Positions 9,176-16,992 of a DNA stretch of 64,000 bases are shown here, in pieces (position 1 is the stretch's first letter; every line of letters starts with the position of its first letter). The position numbers and the translations under genes are program-made. The stretch spans positions 186,001 through 250,000 of the forward strand of contig DPRR01000029.1 in NCBI GenBank assembly GCA_003538625.1, in the 5' to 3' direction. A model generated the notes under the pieces. The model saw nothing but the letters and a program-made list of their open reading frames with translations, was not told the origin of the DNA and ran no database searches. Source of the stretch: Ignavibacteriales bacterium (lineage in GTDB: Bacteria; Bacteroidota; Ignavibacteria; Ignavibacteriales; Ignavibacteriaceae).

Positions 9176-10075
9176 ATGAAAAGCTATTATATAATTATTT
9201 CACTTCTTATTTCTACTTTTTGTTTTCCACAAATTGATACTACGAAAAAAGATTTTTACCCATTAAAGATTGGTAATCTATGGCAATACAGGAATGAAAG
9301 TAATTATATTATCACAGAAAAAATTATTAGCGATACAATTATAGATGGTTATTTTTATTACAGTTTGGTAAATGTAAATACTCCTACATTTATTTTACCA
9401 GTTAGGATTGATTCTATACTAAGAGTAATAATTAGACATGGTGGCCCATTTTGGGGAGATACATGTGGTGGAAATACACCTTATGAATCCAGTGTTTATC
9501 ATCTGAACGCAGAAGATAGTGCTTTTTGGAAAATCTGTGATGGATTATTTCTAGAACAATTTGTTCGTTTTAATGGTATTAGAACTAGGAATATATTTGG
9601 TCAGCCGCATGAGATTATGGAATTTGATTATGGGGGGATTGCCAATGTTGGTGATACAATATGGTTCTATGGTGCGAGACTTGCTAAAGGGATAGGTTTA
9701 CTTGAAGAACGGCACTATGAATGGAGCTACAACATATTACAGGGTGCAATAATTGATGGAATACAATATGGTGCAATAGTTTCAATTGGTGATCTGGAAG
9801 TAAGTTTACCAGTTAGTATTGTTCTTCATCAAAACTTTCCCAATCCCTTCAATCCTTACACAACAATCAAGTATGAAATTCCTGAAAGATCAAATGTTAT
9901 TCTAAAGGTTTACAATACTTTAGGACAAGAGATTATTACATTAACAGATGATACTCAATCTGCAGGAATTTATGAGAAAGAGTTTAATGGAAATGAATTA
10001 AGTAGTGGAGTTTATTTTGCTGTGCTTACAACAAATCAGACAATGTTTGTAAGTAAAATGCTTCTTCTAAAATAA
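9176..10075 (+). CDS. Secreted protein of unknown function with T9SS sorting tail
   Basis: A 299-residue protein with a signal peptide (MKSYYIIISLLISTFCFPQ). A middle domain of about 180 residues begins DFYPLKIGNLWQYRN, a start seen in many Ignavibacteria cargo proteins. The C-terminal T9SS type A domain runs from about residue 215 (NFPNPFNPYTTIKYEIP) to the basic end SKMLLLK. The middle domain has no motif I recognise. The ribosome site is weak, as is common in this phylum. The next gene starts only 19 bases downstream, so the two are likely co-transcribed. Confidence 0.8.
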   Translation: MKSYYIIISLLISTFCFPQIDTTKKDFYPLKIGNLWQYRNESNYIITEKIISDTIIDGYFYYSLVNVNTPTFILPVRIDSILRVIIRHGGPFWGDTCGGNTPYESSVYHLNAEDSAFWKICDGLFLEQFVRFNGIRTRNIFGQPHEIMEFDYGGIANVGDTIWFYGARLAKGIGLLEERHYEWSYNILQGAIIDGIQYGAIVSIGDLEVSLPVSIVLHQNFPNPFNPYTTIKYEIPERSNVILKVYNTLGQEIITLTDDTQSAGIYEKEFNGNELSSGVYFAVLTTNQTMFVSKMLLLK

Positions 10076-10094
10076 CTATCAGCGTGAGGTCCAT

Positions 10095-12419
10095 ATGCGT
10101 TCTATATTTCTTATCTGTATTTTTTTATTAATTTATTCCAATACGCCAACTTTATTAGCTCAGAATATTGCTAATGGATGCGATATGGTAACTTTACCAT
10201 TGGAATCTGAAACTCAACAAATAGAGTATAAAGGAAAGTATATTACAAGTACCGGAACATTACGTGTCTTAGTCGTCTTTGTTCGTTTTGCTGATGATAA
10301 TGAAACCTCAAGTATTTGGCCCGATCCATATGTTAAACCCGCATGGATACAAAATTTTGTTAATACTAACTATATACCAACAGGGACTTATTATCCGGGC
10401 ACAGTTAGTGATTATTTTTACCAAAATTCCTACGCTAATTTTCATGTTCTTGGTGACGTTTATTATGTGACTCTATCCCAAAACGAATCTTATTACCACG
10501 AATATGCTCATACTCATTCATCAAGTGCAGCCAGAGGGTTGGTAGAAATGGAAGCGCTAAATATTATTGACACTGCTCCTTATAATGTTGATTTTAGCTT
10601 GTATGATAATTGGAAATTCTTAGATACTTATAATATACAACCTGGACAGGATGGAATACTTGATATGTGTTGGCTCATTACAAGAAATCTTCATGATCAG
10701 AGTTATACTCAAAACTCATATAAATTTGGTGCCGGTTGGGCTGGGCTTGATTGTTCAACCCATGTGCGTGATGGAGTAACTATTAAAAGTGGAGGCAGTC
10801 CAGCTTCTTGGACATTACCAAATTCTGGTATTACAATATTTAGAGATCTAATTCATTTTGGGATAAATCCATTAACATATCAATACGGCAATTTCACAAA
10901 TGTTAATATTGTTGCTCATGAAATGACGCACCATTTTTTTGATGGCGGTCATTATGCCGATGGGGGAAAAATATTAAAATCTGGTAGTAGGTATGCTTCC
11001 AATATGTTAACTTATGTTGGGGGATGGATGGGAGAATATAGCGGTTATGAAAAATGGAGATTAGGCTGGATGATTCCTGACTTAATTAATGCTGATGGTG
11101 ACCAGATATTATGGGATCTCTGTTCGACTCCCACTGATCCAAACAAAATAAGACTTTTAAAAATTAATATTCCAGGTACAACTCAGTTTTATCTTATTGA
11201 AAATAGAAGTTGGATTAGTACTTTCGAAACACGATACAATATGTACGGCGGTCCTAATGCTTTATTAAAACCAGGCATATTTATCTATCATATTATTGCA
11301 GAATTTTCAGATATATTTTATTTAACATCTGTCTATAAATTAGATGCAGATGGAAAATATAAATGGAAGTTTCTCTTTAATGGTACAAATAATGCCAATA
11401 TGTGGGATGATGTTATAGATAAGGAATACCCTGATAGGTTGAATGGTTACTCAGAAACAGAGTATATTTTTATTGAAAACTATTTAAATCAAAAATGGCT
11501 TGCTGAGTGGCATCCCAATACTTTAACTCCATACAATGGTGGTTGCTACAAATCTACTTATAGCAATAATGGACAAACTGAAACTACAGACTGGACTGGT
11601 GATAGTTCAGATATATTTGGCGTTGGAGCAGTCATAAGTCCTTGGTCAAACCCTGGTTCATTTAAATGGACTACAACAGGATTCGAACAAACTAATATTG
11701 GGATTGAAATTTTCTCTTATAATTCATCAAATAAAACTTATACAATAAGATATAGGCAATCTAACCCATTAGATTTGTCTCCTTCAAAACCTTCACTCGG
11801 GTTCTTCCACGCGGGTGAAGGTCCGATTCAGTATGGTTGGGCTTACTTAGCTTGGGGTGCAGATTATTGGGATGGTCAGCCTATAGAACCTGATGTAAAT
11901 TGGTCAGAATTACAAAGAAAGATTGGAAATAATGGTACTTGGCAAACTGTTTATAGTGGTGCAAATCGTTGGTGGTCTGATAATAGTATTATTTACGATC
12001 CACAGAATGGTGATGTTCCTGTATACTTCAGGGTTCGAGTTCGAGATAGCCAGAATAAGTGGTCAATATGGTCAGATTTATATGACACGAGAACTTTTAG
12101 CAATCAAAACTCTACTGAAAAAATAAAAATAAATGGTATTAATAATAATATACCAAAAGAATATAATCTTTCATCCAATTATCCCAATCCATTCAATCCC
12201 AGTACAATAATAAACTATGCTGTTAAAGAAGCAGGTTTGGTAAGGCTTAAAGTTTATGATATACTCGGTGCAGAAGTAGCAGAACTTATAAACGAAATAA
12301 AAGAAGCAGGTAATCACACAATAGAATTTAATGCAACACAGCTGCCAAGCGGAGTTTATATTTATACATTGCAGGTAAATGGTTTTACCGGCAGTAAAAA
12401 AATGTTATTGATGAAATAA
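10095..12419 (+). CDS. Secreted M6-like metallopeptidase with T9SS sorting tail
   Basis: A 774-residue exported protein. The signal peptide ends near TLLAQ. A catalytic domain carries HEMTHHFFDGGH (His275, Glu276, His279), a zincin HExxH motif. It sits in a layout like the M6 immune-inhibitor-A proteases: early LRVLVVFVRFADD, then the zinc site, then IFIYHI. A late region (about 560-680) resembles a fibronectin or ligand-binding module. The sorting tail NPFNPSTIINYAVKEAGL ends SKKMLLMK and is almost identical to that of the 13932 gene. GAGG precedes the ATG. The fold assignment is from motif order only; substrate unknown. Confidence 0.75.
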   Translation: MRSIFLICIFLLIYSNTPTLLAQNIANGCDMVTLPLESETQQIEYKGKYITSTGTLRVLVVFVRFADDNETSSIWPDPYVKPAWIQNFVNTNYIPTGTYYPGTVSDYFYQNSYANFHVLGDVYYVTLSQNESYYHEYAHTHSSSAARGLVEMEALNIIDTAPYNVDFSLYDNWKFLDTYNIQPGQDGILDMCWLITRNLHDQSYTQNSYKFGAGWAGLDCSTHVRDGVTIKSGGSPASWTLPNSGITIFRDLIHFGINPLTYQYGNFTNVNIVAHEMTHHFFDGGHYADGGKILKSGSRYASNMLTYVGGWMGEYSGYEKWRLGWMIPDLINADGDQILWDLCSTPTDPNKIRLLKINIPGTTQFYLIENRSWISTFETRYNMYGGPNALLKPGIFIYHIIAEFSDIFYLTSVYKLDADGKYKWKFLFNGTNNANMWDDVIDKEYPDRLNGYSETEYIFIENYLNQKWLAEWHPNTLTPYNGGCYKSTYSNNGQTETTDWTGDSSDIFGVGAVISPWSNPGSFKWTTTGFEQTNIGIEIFSYNSSNKTYTIRYRQSNPLDLSPSKPSLGFFHAGEGPIQYGWAYLAWGADYWDGQPIEPDVNWSELQRKIGNNGTWQTVYSGANRWWSDNSIIYDPQNGDVPVYFRVRVRDSQNKWSIWSDLYDTRTFSNQNSTEKIKINGINNNIPKEYNLSSNYPNPFNPSTIINYAVKEAGLVRLKVYDILGAEVAELINEIKEAGNHTIEFNATQLPSGVYIYTLQVNGFTGSKKMLLMK

Positions 12420-12453
12420 GTTGGCAAGAAGCAAGAAGTTAGAAGCAAGAATT

Positions 12454-12483
12454 AAGGCACGATTAACACCGTGCCCTTTTTTG
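12454..12483 (+). terminator. Rho-independent terminator, aaaggcacga family (copy 2)
   Basis: AAGGCACG pairs with CGTGCCC-T across attaaca and is followed by a T6 run. It closes the 9176-12419 unit. Confidence 0.8.
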
Positions 12484-12567
12484 TCTTACCAAATTTATAC
12501 AACATTCCACTTGCCTTTTAATTGCTAATTAACTTTATTTGCATTAGTTAATAATACACTATTGCGT

Positions 12568-12599
12568 AAAATAAGGTAAGGCGGTATATCCTTATTTTA
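12568..12599. other. Hairpin upstream of the 42-bp array
   Basis: AAAATAAGG and CCTTATTTT form a perfect 9-bp stem around a roughly 13-base loop. It stands alone between terminator copy 2 and the array. It has no clean T tract in either direction, so its role is unclear. Confidence 0.5.
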
Positions 12600-12688
12600 T
12601 ATTATCCCCTAAAAGCTTAAAAACCCCCAAAATAAAACAAAAATAGACTCGTACTCTAAGGATACAGGTCAAAAAACAAAAAAAAGCA

Positions 12689-12961
12689 TTCGTAAAATTA
12701 AGAATAGGGCAAAATTTCTGTTTAGCCCATTTCTTTAAATTACGAAGCAGCCTCCACAATGGTTGAACCCTATTCTTAAAATCCGGAAAGCGACTGCACA
12801 ATAGTGGCGGCGTATTCTTAAAATCACGAAAGGCACTCCACAACCATTTAGGCCTATTCTTAAAATTCAGAAAGCGGTTCCACAATGGTTGGGTTATATT
12901 CTTAAAATCCGGAAAGCGGCTCCACAATTGTGGCGGCGTATTCTAAAAATTCGGAATGAAA
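12689..12961. repeat. Tandem array A: exact 42-bp period, about 6.5 units
   Basis: Unit starts fall at 12689, 12731, 12773, 12815, 12857, 12899 and 12941, each 42 bases apart with no indel although the sequence itself varies. The conserved core begins TTCTTAAAATCCGGAAAGCG. The second half carries CCACAA, which in the unit at 12899 becomes the perfect palindrome CCACAATTGTGG. The outer units are degenerate. Because 42 is divisible by three, the minus strand stays open with a periodic FKN peptide; I regard that frame as a by-product. There are no spacers, so this is not a CRISPR array. It lies about 105 bases upstream of the 13067 gene. Confidence 0.9.
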
Positions 12962-12974
12962 TAATAAGAAAATC

Positions 12975-13066
12975 AATAACCGGGTTGGTTTTGGGGTGGG
13001 CAACAAATCCCATCAAAAGCCACCCAAATTAAATAACCATATATACATTAATTACGGGAGTCCAAT
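12975..13066 (+). promoter_or_regulatory. Structured leader between array A and the 13067 gene
   Basis: TTTTGGGGTGG (from about 12989) can pair with CCACCCAAA (from about 13020) with one bulged G, forming a sizeable stem shortly before the ribosome site GGGAG and ATG. No transcription start was identified. Confidence 0.4.
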
Positions 13067-13771
13067 ATGATGGATTTACGCAAGTTCTTTAAGAACCACT
13101 TCGACACTAAAGAAATTAGTGACGATAATATGAAAAAATTTGCAGAGGTGCACCTGGAAAGACTATCTGCAAATAACGGAACTGCTCAGTTTACTGCAAT
13201 GATAACTGACACAACAAATGCCTATACGGCATATTATGGTTCAATAACAAATGAAGACACAAAGTTTGCAATACAACAGGGTCTTACAATAACAATGAAC
13301 AATATTGTAGAAAACTTTAAGAACTTTGTAAGTAAAAAAGAAGGAACGATACGCGGGCAGTTTGGGGATAAATCAGCCGAGTACCAGGAGTTTTTTCCGC
13401 TTGGTGTAACAGAGTACAGGCAGTCAAATCTTGCAAACATAGATAAGTTGATGACGAGATTTGTGGCAGCAGCAGAAAGATACAGCGCAGAGCTTGGTGC
13501 AGCACTGCAGACTGATGCAGAAACTTACTTAACCAATTTTAAAGCAGCACGCAAAGCCCAGTTAGAAAAAATTGGAGAAGTATCTGCACAAAAAACAACA
13601 ACCAGTACCACACGCGATGGAATTGAAAATGAACTGATGAAGAATGTTCACTTAATAGCAAGTATGTTTATTGGTAATGTAGATAGATGTATGGATTTTT
13701 TTGATCAGAGTTTTATACGCAGCACACAGGATGATGGTGAAGGTGAAACACCGGAAGAGCCAACTGAATAG
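13067..13771 (+). CDS. Conserved-looking helical protein of unknown function beside array A
   Basis: I do not recognise this 234-residue protein with certainty. It has no signal peptide, membrane segment or sorting tail, unlike most neighbours, so it should be cytoplasmic. It reads as largely alpha-helical, with Thr/Asn-rich (ITDTTNAYTAYYGSITNE) and charged stretches, a central EFFPLGVTEY motif and an acidic tail (DDGEGETPEEPTE). GGGAG precedes the ATG at the usual spacing; Met2 is an equally possible start. It is framed by aaaggcacga-type terminators at 12454 and 13781, so array A, leader and gene form an isolated 1.3-kb unit. Confidence 0.7.
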   Translation: MMDLRKFFKNHFDTKEISDDNMKKFAEVHLERLSANNGTAQFTAMITDTTNAYTAYYGSITNEDTKFAIQQGLTITMNNIVENFKNFVSKKEGTIRGQFGDKSAEYQEFFPLGVTEYRQSNLANIDKLMTRFVAAAERYSAELGAALQTDAETYLTNFKAARKAQLEKIGEVSAQKTTTSTTRDGIENELMKNVHLIASMFIGNVDRCMDFFDQSFIRSTQDDGEGETPEEPTE

Positions 13772-13780
13772 TAATGCAAT

Positions 13781-13810
13781 AAAGGCACGATTAACATCGT
13801 GCCTTTTTTA
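13781..13810 (+). terminator. Rho-independent terminator, aaaggcacga family (copy 3)
   Basis: AAAGGCACGA and TCGTGCCTTTT stem with a 6-base loop and T run, 10 bases after the 13067 gene. With the following 47 bases it duplicates 8941-9017. Confidence 0.85.
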
Positions 13811-13931
13811 TTTGGTGATTGGCAAACATTAAAAATTAAATTTAGTTTGACTTTAAAAAATTTAATCTATTTATTTATATAATCAACTTTGAAATTAAAT
13901 TTCTGGTATCTTTTAAAATCGTAGCTAAATA

Positions 13932-15497
13932 ATGAAACCATTCAAAATAATTCTATTTCTATTAGTTTTCAGTTTATCGTTTATAGAACTGAAAAGTCAA
14001 CAGCAAGTTAAAATCCCCTGGCCTTCGCTAGCAAATTCACCCTGGCCTGTACTGCGTGGTGATATGCAGGGAACCGGTAGATCAGAGTACATTGGACCAA
14101 GAACAAACAATGTAATCTGGCGTAAAGATATGCCGCTTGGTGTAATTTATGGCCCGGTTATAGGATATGATGATAATCTTTATATGGGTGAAAGAGCATT
14201 ATCATTAGATACAGTAAATTATTTTTATTGCCTTGATAAAGATGGGAACAATAAATGGACATTTGAGACAGAAACTTCTTATGCTAATAATGTTGGACCT
14301 TTAATAGGTAGCGATTCGACGATTTATTTTGGTTCCAGAAATAATAATTTATACGCAATGGAATTTAATGGACAAAATAAATGGATATCTCCAAATCTCA
14401 GAATAGGGCTTCAATTATTCATATCAATAGCATTAAATGGCGATTTATTTATACCGGCCTGGGATACAATAAATGTTGTAAGTCAATCAGGTATTCTTAA
14501 AAAGAAAATTGCAGTACAAGATTTGTGGATTAGAGGTATTGTTTTTTCGCCAAGCGGTGACACAATGTATTACTTTGATGGTGGGGGACAGGGGATAAAT
14601 GCACCTGGCAATTTACATTCCTCAGATTTGGAAGGAAATAATTATTGGACGATTCATTTGGATTCTCACAATTGGGGTACACCGCTAATCGATAATCAAA
14701 ATAAAATTTATATTTTCGGCAGAGATACAAGTCTGTCAAAAAGCTTTTTGTATTGTTTTAAACCAAATGGCTCTGTTGATTGGAAATATGAGATATTTTC
14801 ATATAATCTTTATACAGGCCCGACAATGGACAAAAATGGAAATATAATTTTTCATGCTTTTTTAATAATCAATGGTGTACAGAAGAGTGTAATAATTTCT
14901 TTAGATTATTATGGTAATTTAAACTGGATCACAACACTGGATTTAGGTATTAACATATTTGATAACTGGATCAATCACGAACTCGTTTGCGATGCAGAAG
15001 GAAAAGTTTATTGTGGCTCAAGTAATGGCCCTTATTTTTATTGTCTTGATTCAGACGGCACAATTCTTTGGACATTGGATATAGGTGATCTTGAATATGA
15101 TTCTTGTCCAGCAATAGGTTCAGATGGTACACTTTATATCGGCTCGCATATAAGCTCAACATTTCCCTACCACACACAAAATCTTATTGCAGTAAAAGAT
15201 AAACCAAATTCAATTTCAGAATACACTGTTGTAAATGAATATAATCTCTTTCAAAATTTCCCAAATCCGTTTAACCCAAGCACAGTTATAAACTATGCTG
15301 TTAAAGAAGCTGGTTTGGTAAGGCTTAAAGTTTATGATATACTCGGTGCAGAAGTAGCAGAATTAGTAAATGAAACAAAGGAAGCAGGTAATCACACAAT
15401 AGAATTTAATGCATCACAACTGCCAAGCGGAGTTTATATTTATACATTGCAAGTAAATGGTTTTACCGGCAGTAAAAAAATGTTGTTAATGAAATAA
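13932..15497 (+). CDS. Secreted PQQ-like beta-propeller protein with T9SS sorting tail
   Basis: A 521-residue exported protein with a signal peptide (LLVFSLSFIELKSQ). WP..RGDMQGTGRS at about residue 40 is followed by repeated blades of the type G.IYFGS..NN.YA.. and G.LYIGS..., typical of PQQ-like/outer-membrane-lipoprotein propellers. The tail begins NPFNPSTVINYAVKEAGL and ends SKKMLLMK. Over its last 75 or so residues it differs from the 10095 tail at only a few positions, with near-identical DNA, which points to recent copying of the tail. The function of the propeller is unknown; a scaffold or binding role at the surface is likely. Confidence 0.82.
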   Translation: MKPFKIILFLLVFSLSFIELKSQQQVKIPWPSLANSPWPVLRGDMQGTGRSEYIGPRTNNVIWRKDMPLGVIYGPVIGYDDNLYMGERALSLDTVNYFYCLDKDGNNKWTFETETSYANNVGPLIGSDSTIYFGSRNNNLYAMEFNGQNKWISPNLRIGLQLFISIALNGDLFIPAWDTINVVSQSGILKKKIAVQDLWIRGIVFSPSGDTMYYFDGGGQGINAPGNLHSSDLEGNNYWTIHLDSHNWGTPLIDNQNKIYIFGRDTSLSKSFLYCFKPNGSVDWKYEIFSYNLYTGPTMDKNGNIIFHAFLIINGVQKSVIISLDYYGNLNWITTLDLGINIFDNWINHELVCDAEGKVYCGSSNGPYFYCLDSDGTILWTLDIGDLEYDSCPAIGSDGTLYIGSHISSTFPYHTQNLIAVKDKPNSISEYTVVNEYNLFQNFPNPFNPSTVINYAVKEAGLVRLKVYDILGAEVAELVNETKEAGNHTIEFNASQLPSGVYIYTLQVNGFTGSKKMLLMK

Positions 15498-15503
15498 TGT
15501 ATC

Positions 15504-15541
15504 TGTCACCCTGTCCGCCGCGGCGGATTGTCCAAGGGTGA
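15504..15541. repeat. Palindromic interspersed repeat with GC-rich insert
   Basis: TGTCACCCTG and AAGGGTGA flank a central TCCGCCGCGGCGGA palindrome. It is a longer variant of the repeat at 8899, in the same position just after a T9SS cargo gene and before an aaaggcacga terminator. Confidence 0.7.
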
Positions 15542-15557
15542 AAGTATTTTAAAAGTT

Positions 15558-15588
15558 AAAGGCACGAGTAACATCGTGCCTTTTTTAT
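15558..15588 (+). terminator. Rho-independent terminator, aaaggcacga family (copy 4)
   Basis: AAAGGCACGA and TCGTGCCTTTT stem with loop gtaaca and a T6 run. It separates the 13932 gene from aguB. Confidence 0.85.
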
Positions 15589-15605
15589 TTATAATCGTAT
15601 CAGTT

Positions 15606-15613
15606 TATATTTG
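15606..15613 (+). promoter_or_regulatory. Candidate -7 promoter box before aguB
   Basis: TATATTTG, a TAnnTTTG match, ends 23 bases before the aguB ATG. No strong -33 TTTG is visible at the usual distance. Confidence 0.4.
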
Positions 15614-15636
15614 TATACAAACAAATCAGAACAATT

Positions 15637-16530
15637 ATGAAAAAACATCCAAAGAAATTTAAAGTAGGTTTAATTCAATTAGCATTTTCTAAAAATCCGG
15701 ATGATAATCTTAAGAAAGCAATTTTGTGGATTGAAAAAGCTGCTAAAAAAGGGGCGCAGGTAATTTGTTTACCTGAACTTTTTAGATCACAGTATTTCTG
15801 CCAATCTGAAAATATTGATTACTATGATTTAGCAGAAACAATTCCCGGTCCTTCTACCGATGCTGTATCTAAAATAGCAAAGAAATTAAAAGTGGTAGTT
15901 GTTGTTCCATTGTTTGAAAAAAGGGCAACGGGACTTTATCACAATTCGCTTGCTGTTGTAAAAACAAAAGGAGAGATTGCAGGAGTTTACCGTAAGATGC
16001 ACATTCCTGATGATCCATCTTATTATGAAAAATATTATTTCACTCCCGGTGATTTAGGTTTTAAATCTTTTGATACTGAATTTGGAAATATCGGTACATT
16101 AATATGCTGGGATCAATGGTATCCTGAGGGTGCAAGATTGACTGCTTTGCAAGGCGCAAGTATTTTATTTTATCCAACTGCAATTGGCTGGCATCCTAAT
16201 GAAAAGAAAGAGCATGGCAAACCACAATTTGAAAGCTGGCAAACTATTCAGCGTTCACACGCAATTGCAAATGGAGTTTATGTTGCTTCAGTAAACAGAA
16301 TTGGACTTGAAAAAGAAAACAAAGACTCTGCAGGAATTGAATTTTGGGGAAATAGTTTTATCTGCGATCCTCAGGGAATTATAATTGCACAAGCTTCACA
16401 CGATAAAGAAGAAGTTCTGATTGCCGAAGTTGATCTTGATAGAATTGAATACATAAGACGTAATTGGCCCTTCTTGCGTGATAGAAGAATTGATGCTTAC
16501 TCTGATATAACAAAAAGGTTTCTTAAGTAA
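15637..16530 (+). CDS. aguB: N-carbamoylputrescine amidase
   Basis: It hydrolyses N-carbamoylputrescine to putrescine, ammonia and CO2, the last step of the agmatine route to polyamines. The 297 residues are typical of this nitrilase subfamily. The catalytic triad is visible as Glu47 (CLPELF), Lys120 (YRKMHIPD) and Cys157 (LICWDQWYPE). The PDDPSYYEKYYFTPGD segment is characteristic of AguB-type enzymes. The partner enzyme aguA follows at 16993, separated only by the four-helix-bundle cassette. Cytoplasmic. Confidence 0.95.
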   Translation: MKKHPKKFKVGLIQLAFSKNPDDNLKKAILWIEKAAKKGAQVICLPELFRSQYFCQSENIDYYDLAETIPGPSTDAVSKIAKKLKVVVVVPLFEKRATGLYHNSLAVVKTKGEIAGVYRKMHIPDDPSYYEKYYFTPGDLGFKSFDTEFGNIGTLICWDQWYPEGARLTALQGASILFYPTAIGWHPNEKKEHGKPQFESWQTIQRSHAIANGVYVASVNRIGLEKENKDSAGIEFWGNSFICDPQGIIIAQASHDKEEVLIAEVDLDRIEYIRRNWPFLRDRRIDAYSDITKRFLK

Positions 16531-16533
16531 GTG

Positions 16534-16973
16534 AAATTCAAAATTCAAAAGTAAAAATTCAAAAATCGTGCAATGAAAATTTCTGAATATAAAAATGATC
16601 CTAAGGATATTAAGATTCGCTGCTATAAGTATTCAGTTGAAGTAATTAAGTATGTTGCAAGTGTTGATGTTGGAAGAAAGTTTCAATCGATTGTTGATCA
16701 ATTTATTAGATCTGCAACTTCTATTGGTGCTAATGTTGTAGAAGGGAAATCTGCTCATTCGAAAAGAGACTTTATTAAATTTTATGAGATTGCATTAAAA
16801 TCAGCGAATGAAACAAAATACTGGATTTGTTTATTAAGAGATGGATTGGAACTAAACAACATTAATAGCTTATTAAAAGAAGCAGATGAGATATCTAAAG
16901 TGTTAGCAACAATTATAATTAAATCAAAAAAAACAAAATAATTTTTGAATTTTGAATTTTTACTTTTGAATTA
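16534..16973. mobile_element. Putative S23/IVP cassette with inverted-repeat flanks
   Basis: A 19-base perfect inverted repeat, AATTCAAAAGTAAAAATTC at 16542-16560 and its complement at 16954-16972, brackets the four-helix-bundle gene. The AT-rich motif AATTCAAAA is iterated on both sides. The unit starts 3 bases after the aguB stop and ends 20 bases before the aguA start, exactly filling the gap in a two-gene operon. The mobile status is inference: no transposase is encoded. Confidence 0.5.
16573..16941 (+). CDS. Four-helix-bundle protein (S23 / 23S rRNA intervening-sequence protein family)
   Basis: A 122-residue protein with the family hallmarks: RCYKYSVEVIKYV, then FQSIVDQFIRSATSIGANV, then EGKSAHSKRDFIKFYEIALKSANET and a final helix ending in Lys-rich sequence. 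The fold is a four-helix bundle like proteins encoded in 23S rRNA intervening sequences and the Avd accessory of diversity-generating retroelements. The molecular function outside those settings is unknown. No reverse transcriptase or rRNA is nearby. It interrupts aguB-aguA and is flanked by inverted repeats, suggesting an independent insertion. Confidence 0.9.
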   Translation: MKISEYKNDPKDIKIRCYKYSVEVIKYVASVDVGRKFQSIVDQFIRSATSIGANVVEGKSAHSKRDFIKFYEIALKSANETKYWICLLRDGLELNNINSLLKEADEISKVLATIIIKSKKTK

Positions 16974-16992
16974 ATTTGCAATCAAAAACGTT

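Noticed and set aside
12592..12927. Minus-strand open frame with repeated FKN peptide over array A
   Set aside because: The frame stays open because the repeat length is a multiple of three. It has no ribosome site or signal, and it continues into non-repeat sequence of unlike composition.
16573..16941. Diversity-generating retroelement accessory (Avd)
   Set aside because: No reverse transcriptase, template repeat or variable-repeat target was seen nearby; only the fold family is shared.
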